Source: Streptomyces sp. RKND-216
GTDB lineage: Bacteria; Actinomycetota; Actinomycetes; Streptomycetales; Streptomycetaceae
Reading direction: 5' to 3'
DNA length: 64,000 nt
NCBI RefSeq assembly: GCF_004795255.1
Contig: NZ_SSBQ01000002.1
Coordinates: 2,995,501 to 3,059,500, forward strand
The notes below the pieces were generated by a model. The model did no database searches and was not told where the DNA came from. It saw nothing but the letters and a program-made list of their open reading frames with translations. The translations under genes and the position numbers were made by a program. How positions within the stretch are numbered: the stretch's first letter is position 1; every line of letters begins with the position of its first letter. Shown here one piece after another: positions 49,041-57,881 of this stretch.

Positions 49041-50435
49041 ATGACCAGTCAGGACTCCACGCCCGCGGCCTTCGCCGTCCCCGGGGACAAGGGCGCCGTC
49101 AAGGCGGCCGACCGTGCCCACGTCTTCCACTCCTGGTCCGCCCAGGGGCGCATCGACCCGCTCGCGGTCGCCGGTGCCGAAGGTGCGTACTTCTGGGACT
49201 ACGACGGGAACCGCTACCTCGACTTCTCCTCCCAGCTGGTCAACACCAACATCGGCCACCAGCACCCCAAGGTCGTCGCCGCCATCCAGGAGCAGGCCGG
49301 CCGGCTGTGCACCCTGGCACCCGGCTTCGCCGTCGACGTCCGCTCGGAGGCGGCCCGGCTCATCGCCGCACGCACCCCCGGCGACCTGGACCGGATCTTC
49401 TTCACCAACGGCGGCGCCGAGGCGATCGAGAACGCCGTGCGCATGGCCCGGGTGCACACCGGGCGACCCAAGGTGATGGCCGCCTACCGCTCGTACCACG
49501 GCGCCACGGCAGCCGCCATCAACCTCACCGGCGAACCGCGCCGCTGGGCCTCCGACACCGGCACCGCCGGCGTCGTCCGCTTCTTCGGCCCGCACCTCTA
49601 CCGCTCGCACTTCCACGCCACCACCGAGGCCGAGGAGTGCGCCCGTGCGCTGGAGCACCTGGAGCAGACGATCCTCTTCGAGGGCCCGCACACCCTCGCC
49701 GCGGTGGTGCTGGAGACCATCGTCGGCACCGCCGGCGTGCTGATGCCGCCCGAGGGCTACCTGGCGGGCGTCCGCGAGATCTGCGACCGGCACGGCATCC
49801 TGCTCGTGCTGGACGAGGTGATGGCCGGCTTCGGCCGCACCGGCACCTGGTTCGCGGCCGACCTGTACGACGTCGTGCCCGACCTGCTGACCTTCGCCAA
49901 GGGGGTCAACTCCGGCTACGTGCCACTGGGCGGCGTGGCCATCTCCCAGGCGGTGGCCGCCACGTTCGACGACCGCCCCTACCCCGGCGGCCTCACCTAC
50001 TCCGGTCACCCCCTCGCCTGCGCCTCCGCGGTCGCGACGCTCAACGCGATGGCCGAGGAGGGCATCGTGGAGAACGCCGCGCGTATCGGCGAGGACGTCC
50101 TCGGACCCGGCCTGCGGGAGATCGCCGCACGCCACCCGTCGGTCGGCGAGGTGCGCGGCACCGGGGTCTTCTGGGCGCTGGACCTGGTCCGCGACCGGGA
50201 GACCCGCGAACCGCTGGTGCCCTACAACGCGTCCGGCGACGCGGCGAAGCCGATGAACGACTTCGCGGCCGCATGCAAGACGCGCGGCCTGTGGCCCTTC
50301 GTCAACATGAACCGCACCCATGTGGTGCCGCCGTGCACCGTCACCGAGTCGGAGGCCAAGGAAGGGCTGGCCGTGCTGGACGAGGCCCTGTCCGCCGCCG
50401 ACGCCCACACCACCGATGCGGGGCGCGTGCGGTGA
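49041..50435 (+). CDS. Class III PLP aminotransferase (omega-amino acid/pyruvate type)
   Basis: 464 aa. The domain shows FWDYDGNRYLDFSSQLVNTNIGH, the PLP phosphate loop TNGGAEAIENAVRMAR, the LVLDEVMAGFGRTG Asp and the FAKGVNSGYVPLGG Schiff-base Lys. This group transaminates beta-alanine, GABA, taurine or similar amines. The N-terminal HVFHSWSAQG motif is typical of the beta-alanine/taurine branch. The stop overlaps the GntR gene start (GTGA), so the regulator probably controls this enzyme. GAGAGGTG precedes the ATG. Confidence 0.9.
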   Translation: MTSQDSTPAAFAVPGDKGAVKAADRAHVFHSWSAQGRIDPLAVAGAEGAYFWDYDGNRYLDFSSQLVNTNIGHQHPKVVAAIQEQAGRLCTLAPGFAVDVRSEAARLIAARTPGDLDRIFFTNGGAEAIENAVRMARVHTGRPKVMAAYRSYHGATAAAINLTGEPRRWASDTGTAGVVRFFGPHLYRSHFHATTEAEECARALEHLEQTILFEGPHTLAAVVLETIVGTAGVLMPPEGYLAGVREICDRHGILLVLDEVMAGFGRTGTWFAADLYDVVPDLLTFAKGVNSGYVPLGGVAISQAVAATFDDRPYPGGLTYSGHPLACASAVATLNAMAEEGIVENAARIGEDVLGPGLREIAARHPSVGEVRGTGVFWALDLVRDRETREPLVPYNASGDAAKPMNDFAAACKTRGLWPFVNMNRTHVVPPCTVTESEAKEGLAVLDEALSAADAHTTDAGRVR

Positions 50436-51088
50436 TACGGCGCAGCACCCTGCGGGCGCAGGTCGCCACCGCACTCCGGGACGAGATCCTCGCCGGCCGG
50501 CTGCCGACCGGGAGGGACTTCACCGTCAAGGAGATCGCCGACCAGTACGGCGTCTCCGCGACCCCGGTACGGGAGGCGCTGGTCGACCTCGCCGCGCAGG
50601 GTCTGCTCGACATGGAGCAGCACCGCGGTTTCCGCGTGCACGAGTTCTCCCCGGCGGACTTCCGCGCCATGATCGACGCCCGCTCGCTGGTCATGGAGGG
50701 CGTCTTCCGCTGGATACGGCAGCGCGGCGGCACCGTCGAGCTGCCCGACCGGGACGCGCTGCAGTCGGTGCGACGGCGCGCCGTCGCCGCCGAACGCGCC
50801 GCGCTCCTCGGAGACCTGGACATCCTCATCGGCTACGACCTGCGCTACTGGCGCGAGTTGGGCGGTGTGGTGCACAACCCGTACGTGCGCGACTTCCTGG
50901 ACCGCGTCCGCGTGCAGTGCTGGGCCTTCGCGGTGCCGGTGCTGCGCCGCGAGGAGAAGCTGGCCGGCCGCCTGTGGACGGGGCACTGCACGCTGCTGGA
51001 CGCGGTGGAGGAGCTGGACCTGGACGGGGCACAACGTCTCCTCACCGAGTACGACGCGCACGCGCTGACGCTGGTCGACGGCCCCTGA
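50432..51088 (+). CDS. GntR-family (FCD) regulator coupled to the aminotransferase
   Basis: 218 aa. N-terminal winged helix (residues about 5-70; QVATALRDEILAGRLPTG, then GVSATPVREALVDLAAQGL) and a C-terminal all-helical FCD-type domain, where Asp/His residues (IDARSLVMEG, HNPYVRDF, WTGHCTLLDAV) could bind a metal and small acid. GTG start in a GTGA overlap with the aminotransferase gene. Likely senses the amine or keto acid handled by the enzyme. Confidence 0.9.
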   Translation: MIRRSTLRAQVATALRDEILAGRLPTGRDFTVKEIADQYGVSATPVREALVDLAAQGLLDMEQHRGFRVHEFSPADFRAMIDARSLVMEGVFRWIRQRGGTVELPDRDALQSVRRRAVAAERAALLGDLDILIGYDLRYWRELGGVVHNPYVRDFLDRVRVQCWAFAVPVLRREEKLAGRLWTGHCTLLDAVEELDLDGAQRLLTEYDAHALTLVDGP

Positions 51089-51202
51089 CCGGGCCGTCTC
51101 CACGGCGGGCGGACGCTGTTCCTGCCGAGGGGATCTCCCGCACCGGCGCCCCCCGGTCTACCCTGAGGCCGTCGGCCGCCCCCAACCCGCGGAGCGAATC
51201 CC

Positions 51203-51853
51203 TTGGCCTGTGACCTGTGGCTCGTCCCCCTCGTCGACGTGCTGTGCCACAGCCCCGACAATCCCTTCGCGGAGGAGATCGCGACCTACGACCGGGCGCT
51301 CGCCGCGTCCGGCCTGCCGTCCGTCCCCGTGTACGGGTACGTACCGGGGCTGTCCGGCGATGTCGCCCCCGTCGCCGGCTTCGACTACGACGCACTGCAC
51401 CTGCTGCGCCGCGCGCATCTCCTCCAGCTGTGCAACCTGGAGGTCACCCCGGTGGACGCCCTCGGCGGCGACTACGAGCAGCTGCTGGAGATGTTCGAGC
51501 AGACCGCCCAGCAGTCCCACTTGGTCTGGCACTACGACCACGCGGGCGCGTACGTGCCGGTGGACTTCCCGGCCCCGCTCGCCACGGACGAACTCCTCGA
51601 GGGCGGAGGCCCGCTGGGCTCCAGCCAGGGGCTGCTGCGCGAACTGGAGGCGGTCGCCCCCTTCGTGGGCATCGACCCGCACAACCCGCCGCCGCCGCCC
51701 GAGGCGCCCACCCGGCCGACCGAGCTGGAGGAGCCCGCCGTGGCGCCCGCGTACGGCGAGGGCCCGTTCGCCCGGGAGCAGCACGTGTGGCTCGGGCTGC
51801 ACCAGGCCGCGACGCGCAGCCTCGCCCAGGGCTCGATGATCATTTTCAGCTGA
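51203..51853 (+). CDS. Unrecognised 216-aa protein
   Basis: No family I can name. The TTG start is supported by GGAGCG upstream and a normal codon pattern. No signal peptide or membrane segment. The sequence is acidic with a PHNPPPPPEAPTRP linker and a C-terminal REQHVWLGLHQAATRSLAQG helix. The N-terminal WLVPLVDVLCHSPDNPFAEE and GYVPGLSGDVAP stretches look like a compact soluble fold. Conserved-looking and single; it lies between the GntR gene and a secreted hydrolase. Confidence 0.7.
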   Translation: MACDLWLVPLVDVLCHSPDNPFAEEIATYDRALAASGLPSVPVYGYVPGLSGDVAPVAGFDYDALHLLRRAHLLQLCNLEVTPVDALGGDYEQLLEMFEQTAQQSHLVWHYDHAGAYVPVDFPAPLATDELLEGGGPLGSSQGLLRELEAVAPFVGIDPHNPPPPPEAPTRPTELEEPAVAPAYGEGPFAREQHVWLGLHQAATRSLAQGSMIIFS

Positions 51854-52001
51854 CGCTCCGTCCGCGCCGTCCGGCTACCGGACGGCCGGGTGTTCTTGCC
51901 GGACATCCCGGACAGGACCTAGCCGCGGGCCCTCCCGGCGCGGCACCATCTGCGGGTCGGCGCGGCCTGCGCCGGCGTCTGTGCACGTGTCAGGAGGGCA
52001 A

Positions 52002-53591
52002 GTGAGACGAACCGCATCGGTGGCCGTCGCCTTGGCGGCGATGGCATCGGGCCTGGTCTCGGCAGTGCCGGCGACAGCCGCCGCGGGATCACCCGCCGCG
52101 GCGTCGTCCGTGGACTGGACGGACTGCGGTACCGCGAACAACCCGACCATGCAGTGCGCGGCGATCGACGTGCCGCTGGACCACGCCCGTCCTGAGGGTC
52201 GGCAGATCCAGATCGCCGTCAACCGCATCCCGGCCACCGCCGAGGAGAGGCAGGGACCGCTGCTGGTCAACCCGGGCGGCCCCGGAGGCAGCGGCCTCGG
52301 CCTCGCCGGCTACGTCGCCCGTTCGCTGCCCGCCGACGTGGCCGCGCAGTACGACGTCATCGGCTTCGACCCGCGCGGCGTCGGCAAGAGCGAACCCGCG
52401 CTGGAGTGCAAGCCCGGCTACTTCGACGCCACCCGGCCGGACTCCGTGCCGCACGACTTCCGCACCTTCGCGGAGAACATCTCGCGCGCCGCGTCCTTCG
52501 CCGTCGACTGCGGCATCCGCCACGAGGGCGTACTGAAGCACATCAACACCCGCAACACCGCGCGCGACATGGACGCCATCCGCGCCGCGCTGGGCGCCGA
52601 GCAGATCAACTTCTTCGGGTACTCGTACGGCACCTACCTGGGCTCCGTGTACGCCGAGCTCTTCCCGGAGCGGGTGCGCCGGATGGTCCTCGACAGCATC
52701 GTCGACCCGACGAAGGTCTGGTACGAGGCCAACATCAGCCAGAACTACGCCTTCGACGAGCGCTTCACGGCGTTCACGGCCTGGATCGCCGAGCACGACG
52801 CGACGTACGGACTCGGCACCGACGCGGAGAAGGTCGAGGCCCGCTGGTACGACATGCGCACCGCCATGCGGGACGAGCCGGCGAAGGGCGTCGTCGGACC
52901 GGCCGAGCTGGAGGAGTCCTTCCTGCCCGGCGGCTACTACAACGGCTACTGGCCCGCCATGGCCGAGGCGTTCGCCGCCTACGTCCACGAGGGCGACGAG
53001 CAGGCGCTGCTCGACCTGTACGACGACTACGGCAAGGTCACCGGGACGAACGGCTACAGCGTCTACACGGCCGTCGAGTGCCGAGACGCGAAGTGGCCGC
53101 GCGACTGGGGCACCTGGTACGAGGACGCCCGCGAGACGTACCGGAAGGCGCCGTTCCTGACCTGGTCCAACACCTGGTACAACGCGCCGTGCGCGTTCTG
53201 GCCCACCCGGCAGCCGGAGGCCACGGACGTCCGCAACGACGACATCCCGCCGGTGCTGCTCTTCCAGGCCACCGACGACGCGGCCACCCCGTACGCCGGC
53301 GGCGTGAAGATGCACAGGCTGCTCGACGACTCCCGCCTCGTGGTCGAGGAGGACGGCGGCAATCACGGCATCACGCTCGGCGGCAACGCCTGCCTGGACC
53401 GGTACCTGACGGAATACCTGGCCGACGGCACGCTGCCGGACGCGCGCCGCGGGGTGGACGCGACCTGCGACACCCTCCCGGAGCCGGAGCCCGCCCACGC
53501 CGCCTCCGCGCAGAAGGGCGAGCGGAGCGCGCCGTCCGCGGACCGCGCCGACGGCGCGGAACTGCACCGGCTGCTGGGGGCACGCCCCTGA
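52002..53591 (+). CDS. Secreted alpha/beta-hydrolase, tripeptidyl-aminopeptidase-like (TAP C-terminal)
   Basis: 529 aa. A signal peptide (VRRTASVAVALAAMASG, ATAAA cut near 30) follows a GTG closely preceded by AGGAGGG. The hydrolase core shows LLVNPGGPGGSG (oxyanion), GYSYGTYLG (nucleophile Ser), a late Asp (ATDDAATPYAGG) and GGNHGITLG (His). The four Cys in the cap and the layout match streptomycete SlpD/SlpE and Tap enzymes, which remove tripeptides from N-termini of secreted proteins. The Ser/Ala-rich last 45 residues may be a spacer or sorting tail. Confidence 0.93.
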   Translation: MRRTASVAVALAAMASGLVSAVPATAAAGSPAAASSVDWTDCGTANNPTMQCAAIDVPLDHARPEGRQIQIAVNRIPATAEERQGPLLVNPGGPGGSGLGLAGYVARSLPADVAAQYDVIGFDPRGVGKSEPALECKPGYFDATRPDSVPHDFRTFAENISRAASFAVDCGIRHEGVLKHINTRNTARDMDAIRAALGAEQINFFGYSYGTYLGSVYAELFPERVRRMVLDSIVDPTKVWYEANISQNYAFDERFTAFTAWIAEHDATYGLGTDAEKVEARWYDMRTAMRDEPAKGVVGPAELEESFLPGGYYNGYWPAMAEAFAAYVHEGDEQALLDLYDDYGKVTGTNGYSVYTAVECRDAKWPRDWGTWYEDARETYRKAPFLTWSNTWYNAPCAFWPTRQPEATDVRNDDIPPVLLFQATDDAATPYAGGVKMHRLLDDSRLVVEEDGGNHGITLGGNACLDRYLTEYLADGTLPDARRGVDATCDTLPEPEPAHAASAQKGERSAPSADRADGAELHRLLGARP

Positions 53592-53616
53592 CCGGCTGAG
53601 CCGGAGCACCGCAGAC

Positions 53617-53654
53617 GACGGGGCCCGTCCGCCATCCGGCGAGCGGGCCCCGTC
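53617..53654 (+). terminator. Terminator of the secreted hydrolase gene
   Basis: GACGGGGCCCG and its complement form an 11-bp perfect stem with a 16-base loop, 26 bases after the stop. Confidence 0.8.
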
Positions 53655-53686
53655 CGTGTGCCGGGCCGCGTCCGTGTGCCGGGCCG
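53651..53686. repeat. Two perfect tandem copies of an 18-bp unit
   Basis: CGTCCGTGTGCCGGGCCG occurs twice head to tail (53651-53668, 53669-53686), partly overlapping the terminator. Probably a replication slippage product; no function is suggested. Confidence 0.85.
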
Positions 53687-53718
53687 TGGGGTGTCACCCT
53701 CGTCGCGTCCCGCATGGC

Positions 53719-54120
53719 GTGGCACGGTCACCCGTTCGGCATTGCGAGGGGACCCACACGGGGAACAGCCGAAACCGGCGCAGAGCTGCCGTCGCCCTGC
53801 TGACGGCGGCGCTGGCGGGGGCGTCGATCCTGACCGGTACGACGGCGACGGCCGCCGTGCCCGGGGCGGGCGCGGGCGCCGCGGCGGCCGACTACCGGTG
53901 CGGCGACAACCAGGAGTACACCGGCACGCCTCCGTGGCGGAGGGCCGAGATCAGCTCCTACAACTGCGGGGACTCGACGGTGTACCGGCGCCTCCGCGGC
54001 GAGCGCTACCCGGGCGTCCCGTACCCCTGCCTGCGCGTCTCGGCGGGCCAGGTCCGCACGTTCGGCTCCTTCAACCCGATGTACGGCATGCCCTCCGGCA
54101 CAGAGCCCTGCCAGCCCTGA
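53719..54120 (+). CDS. Small secreted Cys-containing protein, start codon uncertain
   Basis: The mature part (about 65 aa after an AVP/AAA cut) has four Cys in a C..C..C..C pattern (YRCGD, SYNCGD, YPCLRV, EPCQP), compatible with two disulfides, like small secreted inhibitors or toxins; no named family. GTG at 53719 gives 133 aa, but the signal peptide proper starts at RNRRRAAVALLT. A ribosome site (GAGGGG) lies 6 bases before an ACG at 53758, exactly where an ATG would be expected, so translation may begin at ACG or the start may be mutated. Confidence 0.6.
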   Translation: MARSPVRHCEGTHTGNSRNRRRAAVALLTAALAGASILTGTTATAAVPGAGAGAAAADYRCGDNQEYTGTPPWRRAEISSYNCGDSTVYRRLRGERYPGVPYPCLRVSAGQVRTFGSFNPMYGMPSGTEPCQP

Positions 54121-54147
54121 CGCCCACCGGGCGGGGTCCCTCGGACG

Positions 54148-54189
54148 CCGTGCGGGCGCGGAGGAGCCGCCTCCTCCGCGCCCGCACGG
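54148..54189. terminator. Strong bidirectional terminator
   Basis: A perfect 19-bp stem (CCGTGCGGGCGCGGAGGAG and complement) with a CCGC loop, between the convergent secreted protein gene and SLATT gene. Confidence 0.9.
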
Positions 54190-54241
54190 GGCGTCGTCTT
54201 CCGTCAGGTCGCCGTCCTCGGCTGTCGCCCGCAGCGGGCGG

Positions 54242-55000
54242 TCAGCGGTCCGGGGGACGCTGGCGGGGCATGTTGGGGCGAAGACTCGGATGCGGCAGGC
54301 GTCCGCCCGCAGGGCCCGCCGGGCCGTCCGCACGGGGGGCGGCGGCCCCGCCGAACACCCCGGCGACACCCTTCGTCTGTACCCGCAGCGGCGTCGTCGT
54401 CGCGCGGAACTCGACCATCCAGTCCGCCGTCTCGGCCCGCACCAGCTCCGTGACGTCCTCGGTGAAGCCCCGCAGCACGGACAGGCAGCGTTCGGCCGCC
54501 TCCGCCGCGGTGCCCTCGGTGGGCCCGAGCACCTCACGGATGGACTCCGACGCCCAGTCGTACTGCAGCGCCTCCAGGCGCCGTTGCACCGCCTGCGCCG
54601 TCGCGACGTCACGCATCCATCCCGAGGTGAGGCCGAACCAGCGGTCGCAGCCCGCGCACACCGCGGCCCCCAGCAGCGCGACGAAGCCCCACGCCGTCAA
54701 CGGCGCGTCGAACGCCCCGGTGAGCTGGAGCAGCGGCAGGACGGCGCCCGCACCCACTCCGGCGGCGGTGCCCGCGCGGAGCGTGCGCGCGACGCGGCGC
54801 TTCCAGCGGCGGTCGGACAGGTACCACTCGACCATGTCGAGAGCGCCTTGTTCCACCCACTGGTAGAGCTCCTCCAGACGCTCCGCCGGCTCGCCCCAGT
54901 CGCCCAGCGGGAACGCGCGGCTCAGCAGGTCCCCCCGGCCGCCGCGTCGCGGCTTCCCGTTGCGCGAAGCGCCCTCTGGCCGCTTTTCCGGCTGACTCAC
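54242..55000 (-). CDS. SLATT-domain two-helix membrane protein
   Basis: 252 aa. A cytoplasmic amphipathic start (LYQWVEQGALDMVEWYLSD), two transmembrane helices (about 75-95 and 102-122) and a long C-terminal helical part (MRDVATAQAVQRRLEALQYD, CLSVLRGFTEDV) are the SLATT layout. SLATT proteins are thought to form membrane effectors, some in nucleotide-triggered anti-phage systems. Here no nucleotide cyclase or SLOG gene is nearby and the same gene is usual beside purC in Streptomyces, so a housekeeping role is more likely. Confidence 0.7.
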   Translation of the reverse strand: MSQPEKRPEGASRNGKPRRGGRGDLLSRAFPLGDWGEPAERLEELYQWVEQGALDMVEWYLSDRRWKRRVARTLRAGTAAGVGAGAVLPLLQLTGAFDAPLTAWGFVALLGAAVCAGCDRWFGLTSGWMRDVATAQAVQRRLEALQYDWASESIREVLGPTEGTAAEAAERCLSVLRGFTEDVTELVRAETADWMVEFRATTTPLRVQTKGVAGVFGGAAAPRADGPAGPAGGRLPHPSLRPNMPRQRPPDR

Positions 55001-55136
55001 CCGCCACTCCCTACGACAGCCCCCACACCGGCCACTTCCACCCCCTTCATACCGCCGGAAGAGGGATCCGCGGGGGCTTTCGGCGTCTTCCCGTCCCGAA
55101 GTGGGCAGTTGAGAGACCGGAGACCCCCCGCACGCA

Positions 55137-56051
55137 TCACTCGAAAGGGTGACCAGTGAGGAGCCGGAACGCCTCCGCGTACTTGGCGCGGGTCCGCGCG
55201 ACGACCTCCGCCGGGAGCTCCGGGGGCGGCTGCTCGCCGTGCCGGTCCCAGCCCGACTCGGGCCCGGACAACCAGTCCCGCACGTACTGCTTGTCGAACG
55301 ACGGCTGCGGGCGACCCGGCTGCCAGGTGTCGGCGGGCCAGAAGCGCGAGGAGTCGGGGGTCAGTGCCTCGTCTGCGAGGACGAGCTCCTGCTCGCCGTC
55401 CGGGCCCTCCGCGAAGCCGAACTCGAACTTCGTGTCCGCGAGCACGATGCCTCGCTCCCGCGCGATGTCGCGGGCGCGCGCGTAGACGGCCAGAGTGGTC
55501 TGCCGCAGCTGCGCCGCGGTCTCCACGCCGACGCGGCGGGCGACCTCCTCGTAGCTGACGTTCTCGTCGTGCTCGCCGACCTCGGCCTTGGTCGCAGGCG
55601 TGAAGATCGCGGCGGGCAGTTCGGAGGCGTCCTGAAGGCCCTCCGGCAGCGCCAGTCCGCAGACCGTGCGCGTCTTCTCGTACTCCAGAAGGCCCGAGCC
55701 GGCCAGGTAGCCGCGTGCCACGCACTCCACGGGCACCATGCGCAGCGAGCGGCACACCAGGGTGCGCCCCTCCCAGTCGGCGGGCGCGCCGTCCGGCAGG
55801 TCGGAGGACAGCACGTGGTGCGGCACCAGGTCGGTGAGGTTCTCGAACCACCACAGGGAGAGCTGCGTGAGGATGCGGCCCTTGTCCGGGATCGGGGTCG
55901 GCAGGACCCAGTCGTACGCCGAGATCCGGTCGCTGGCGACCATCACCAGGTCGCCCGCCTCGTTCTGGTACAGGTCGCGCACCTTGCCGGTGTGCAGGTG
56001 CACCAGCCCGGGCACCTGCACGGGTTCGGGCTTGTGGACGAATCCGGACAC
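55137..56051 (-). CDS. purC: SAICAR synthetase (phosphoribosylaminoimidazole-succinocarboxamide synthase)
   Basis: 304 aa. It couples CAIR with aspartate using ATP in purine synthesis. Motifs are HTGKVRDLYQ, VASDRISAYDW, PVECVARGYLAGSG and LADTKFEFG, with FDKQYVRDWL near the end. The GTG start has AGGAGA 6 bases upstream; an open frame continues far upstream but is non-coding. Length fits bacterial PurC of the longer type. Other pur genes close by: purD, 5 kb to the right, in the same direction. Confidence 0.96.
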   Translation of the reverse strand: MSGFVHKPEPVQVPGLVHLHTGKVRDLYQNEAGDLVMVASDRISAYDWVLPTPIPDKGRILTQLSLWWFENLTDLVPHHVLSSDLPDGAPADWEGRTLVCRSLRMVPVECVARGYLAGSGLLEYEKTRTVCGLALPEGLQDASELPAAIFTPATKAEVGEHDENVSYEEVARRVGVETAAQLRQTTLAVYARARDIARERGIVLADTKFEFGFAEGPDGEQELVLADEALTPDSSRFWPADTWQPGRPQPSFDKQYVRDWLSGPESGWDRHGEQPPPELPAEVVARTRAKYAEAFRLLTGHPFE

Positions 56052-56233
56052 GGTCTCTCCTGTGCTCGCGTGCTGCCGGGAAACGCCCGGGCCTCGGCCG
56101 CCCGGCTCCGGCGGTGCTGGTCCGATTGTCCTGTACGCGGCCCGTCCCGGCCCGCCCGGGGTCGTGCCCGCCGCCCGGGTGAGATGGGGGAGGGCGGGGG
56201 CCGTGTGGGCCGACGAGGAGCGCGCGGGCGGCG

Positions 56234-57739
56234 TCAGCAGCGTCGGCAGATCCGGTCGAGCAGGTTGGCCGTCGCGCGCTGGACCCGCTGGTCGACGTGG
56301 CCGGGCCGGTCCAGTGCCGGCGACCAGGCGAACGTCCCGGAGGCGAAGACGAGGGCGCCGCTCGGCGCCCGGTACAGCGAGGTCTCCTGGTGGCGCCGGG
56401 CGCCGGAGGCGTCCTGGTAGGGGGAGTGCGCCAGCAGGATGCGCTCGGTGTGCTCGGGCAGCGGCGTGCGCGGGAAGTAGCGGTCGGCCTCGCCCGCCAC
56501 CAGACCCGGCAGCTCGTCGCCCTCGGCGACGCCCGTGGCCCGCCACAGCCAGTGGCCGGTGTTCCGCACCACCAGTGGGTGCGGCTGCGGCACCTGCCCC
56601 GCGTACTGCACGCCCAGCAGCTGCTGCTCCGGTTCGCCCTGTTCGCGCCACAACAGCGCACGGCCGCCGCCCTGCCGCTTGCGGCAGGTCAGCAGGCGGT
56701 TCTCGGCGTCACCCGGCAGCGCCTGCAACTCGACCCGCCAGTACATGGTGTTGGCGGACAGGAACACCAGGGACGTGCCCGTGTCCCGGGCCCGTTCCGC
56801 GGCGCGCCGCATCGGCACCGACCAGTACTCGTCGTGGCCGGGGAAGACCAGGCCGCGGTACCGGGTCGGGTCGATCCGGCCGGAGTGCAGGTCGCGCGTG
56901 TCCGCGTAGGCCAGGTCGTAGCCGTAGCGCTCCGCCCAGCGGATGAAGTCGTAGGCGTGCCCCACGTGCAGCGGCAGACCCGCCCCCGCGTACGGCCGGG
57001 CGAACGACACCGTGACCGCCGCGTCCTCCTCGCCCAGCAGCCGGCCATCCTCGTCCCACGCGTGGTAGAGGCTCGCGCCGGTGCGGCCGTCCTCGGGGAA
57101 GAGGTTGTACGCCTGCCAGGTGACGTCCGGCATCAGCAGCAGGAGGTCCGCGGGGTCGCGGTCCCGCACGGTGAATGGGATGTGCGAGCGGTGGCCGTCC
57201 GCGGTGGTCAGCACGGCGACGTGGGCGCCCGTCGACCAGTAGTCCGGGATCTGCAGCCGCCAGGACAGCCACCAGTGGTGGCAGGACGCCGTGCGGTCCG
57301 CGACCAGCGGCTCGGGCTGCACGATGCCGGACAGTCGGGGGCTGGTGGTGATCTTGGTCGCGCCCTCCCCGCCGTAGTGCCCGATCCGGTAGACGTCCAC
57401 GGAGAACGGCTGCGGCGGGCTGACCGTGACCCGGAAGTCGATCGACTCGCCCGGAGCGACGCCGCCGCCGGACGACGCGAAGCCCTTGATCTGGCAGTGC
57501 ACGTCGTCGGCCGTACGCGGACCGCCGTGATGCGCGCGCCGTCCGCGGGCCGCCTGCCGCTCGCGCTGCACGGGGAGAATGCCGGACTGGTCGACGTCCA
57601 CGTACCAGGGGACGACCTGCCCGTCGTCGAAGTAGTTCTCGCTGCCGCGCAGCCAGGGCAGCGGGCCCTGGGCGAACGGATCGCTCACCGCGTGCGCGAG
57701 CGCCCCCGACTCCCAACGCCTGATCTGCTCGGTCCTCAC
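56234..57739 (-). CDS. N,N-dimethylformamidase large-subunit-like protein
   Basis: 501 aa, GTG start behind GGAGGGG. It has the beta-sandwich DVYRIGHYGG region, then a flavodoxin-like part (DLLLLMPDVTWQAYN, GLVFPGHDEYWSVPMR, LVFLSANTMYWRVEL). His and Asp/Glu in GHDEYW are conserved in dimethylformamidases, which hydrolyse DMF to dimethylamine and formate with iron. No small subunit gene is present, and no signal peptide is seen. Members of this family occur between purC and purD in Streptomyces; the natural substrate is unknown. Confidence 0.78.
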   Translation of the reverse strand: MRTEQIRRWESGALAHAVSDPFAQGPLPWLRGSENYFDDGQVVPWYVDVDQSGILPVQRERQAARGRRAHHGGPRTADDVHCQIKGFASSGGGVAPGESIDFRVTVSPPQPFSVDVYRIGHYGGEGATKITTSPRLSGIVQPEPLVADRTASCHHWWLSWRLQIPDYWSTGAHVAVLTTADGHRSHIPFTVRDRDPADLLLLMPDVTWQAYNLFPEDGRTGASLYHAWDEDGRLLGEEDAAVTVSFARPYAGAGLPLHVGHAYDFIRWAERYGYDLAYADTRDLHSGRIDPTRYRGLVFPGHDEYWSVPMRRAAERARDTGTSLVFLSANTMYWRVELQALPGDAENRLLTCRKRQGGGRALLWREQGEPEQQLLGVQYAGQVPQPHPLVVRNTGHWLWRATGVAEGDELPGLVAGEADRYFPRTPLPEHTERILLAHSPYQDASGARRHQETSLYRAPSGALVFASGTFAWSPALDRPGHVDQRVQRATANLLDRICRRC

Positions 57740-57881
57740 GCTTTCGCACCCCTCCCGGACGGGTCGTCCCCGGTTCACTGGGCCAGCACATCACATGGAG
57801 CGAGTATTCGGTCACCGTTCGTCGCGATTTCTCGCGAGGGGCCCTGCCGCGGGGACGGGCACCGCCGCCCCGGGGCAGCGC

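Noticed and set aside
54242..55000. Anti-phage defence island around the SLATT gene
   Set aside because: Neighbours are purC, a secreted hydrolase and a small secreted protein; no nucleotide cyclase, nuclease or SLOG gene supports a defence system.
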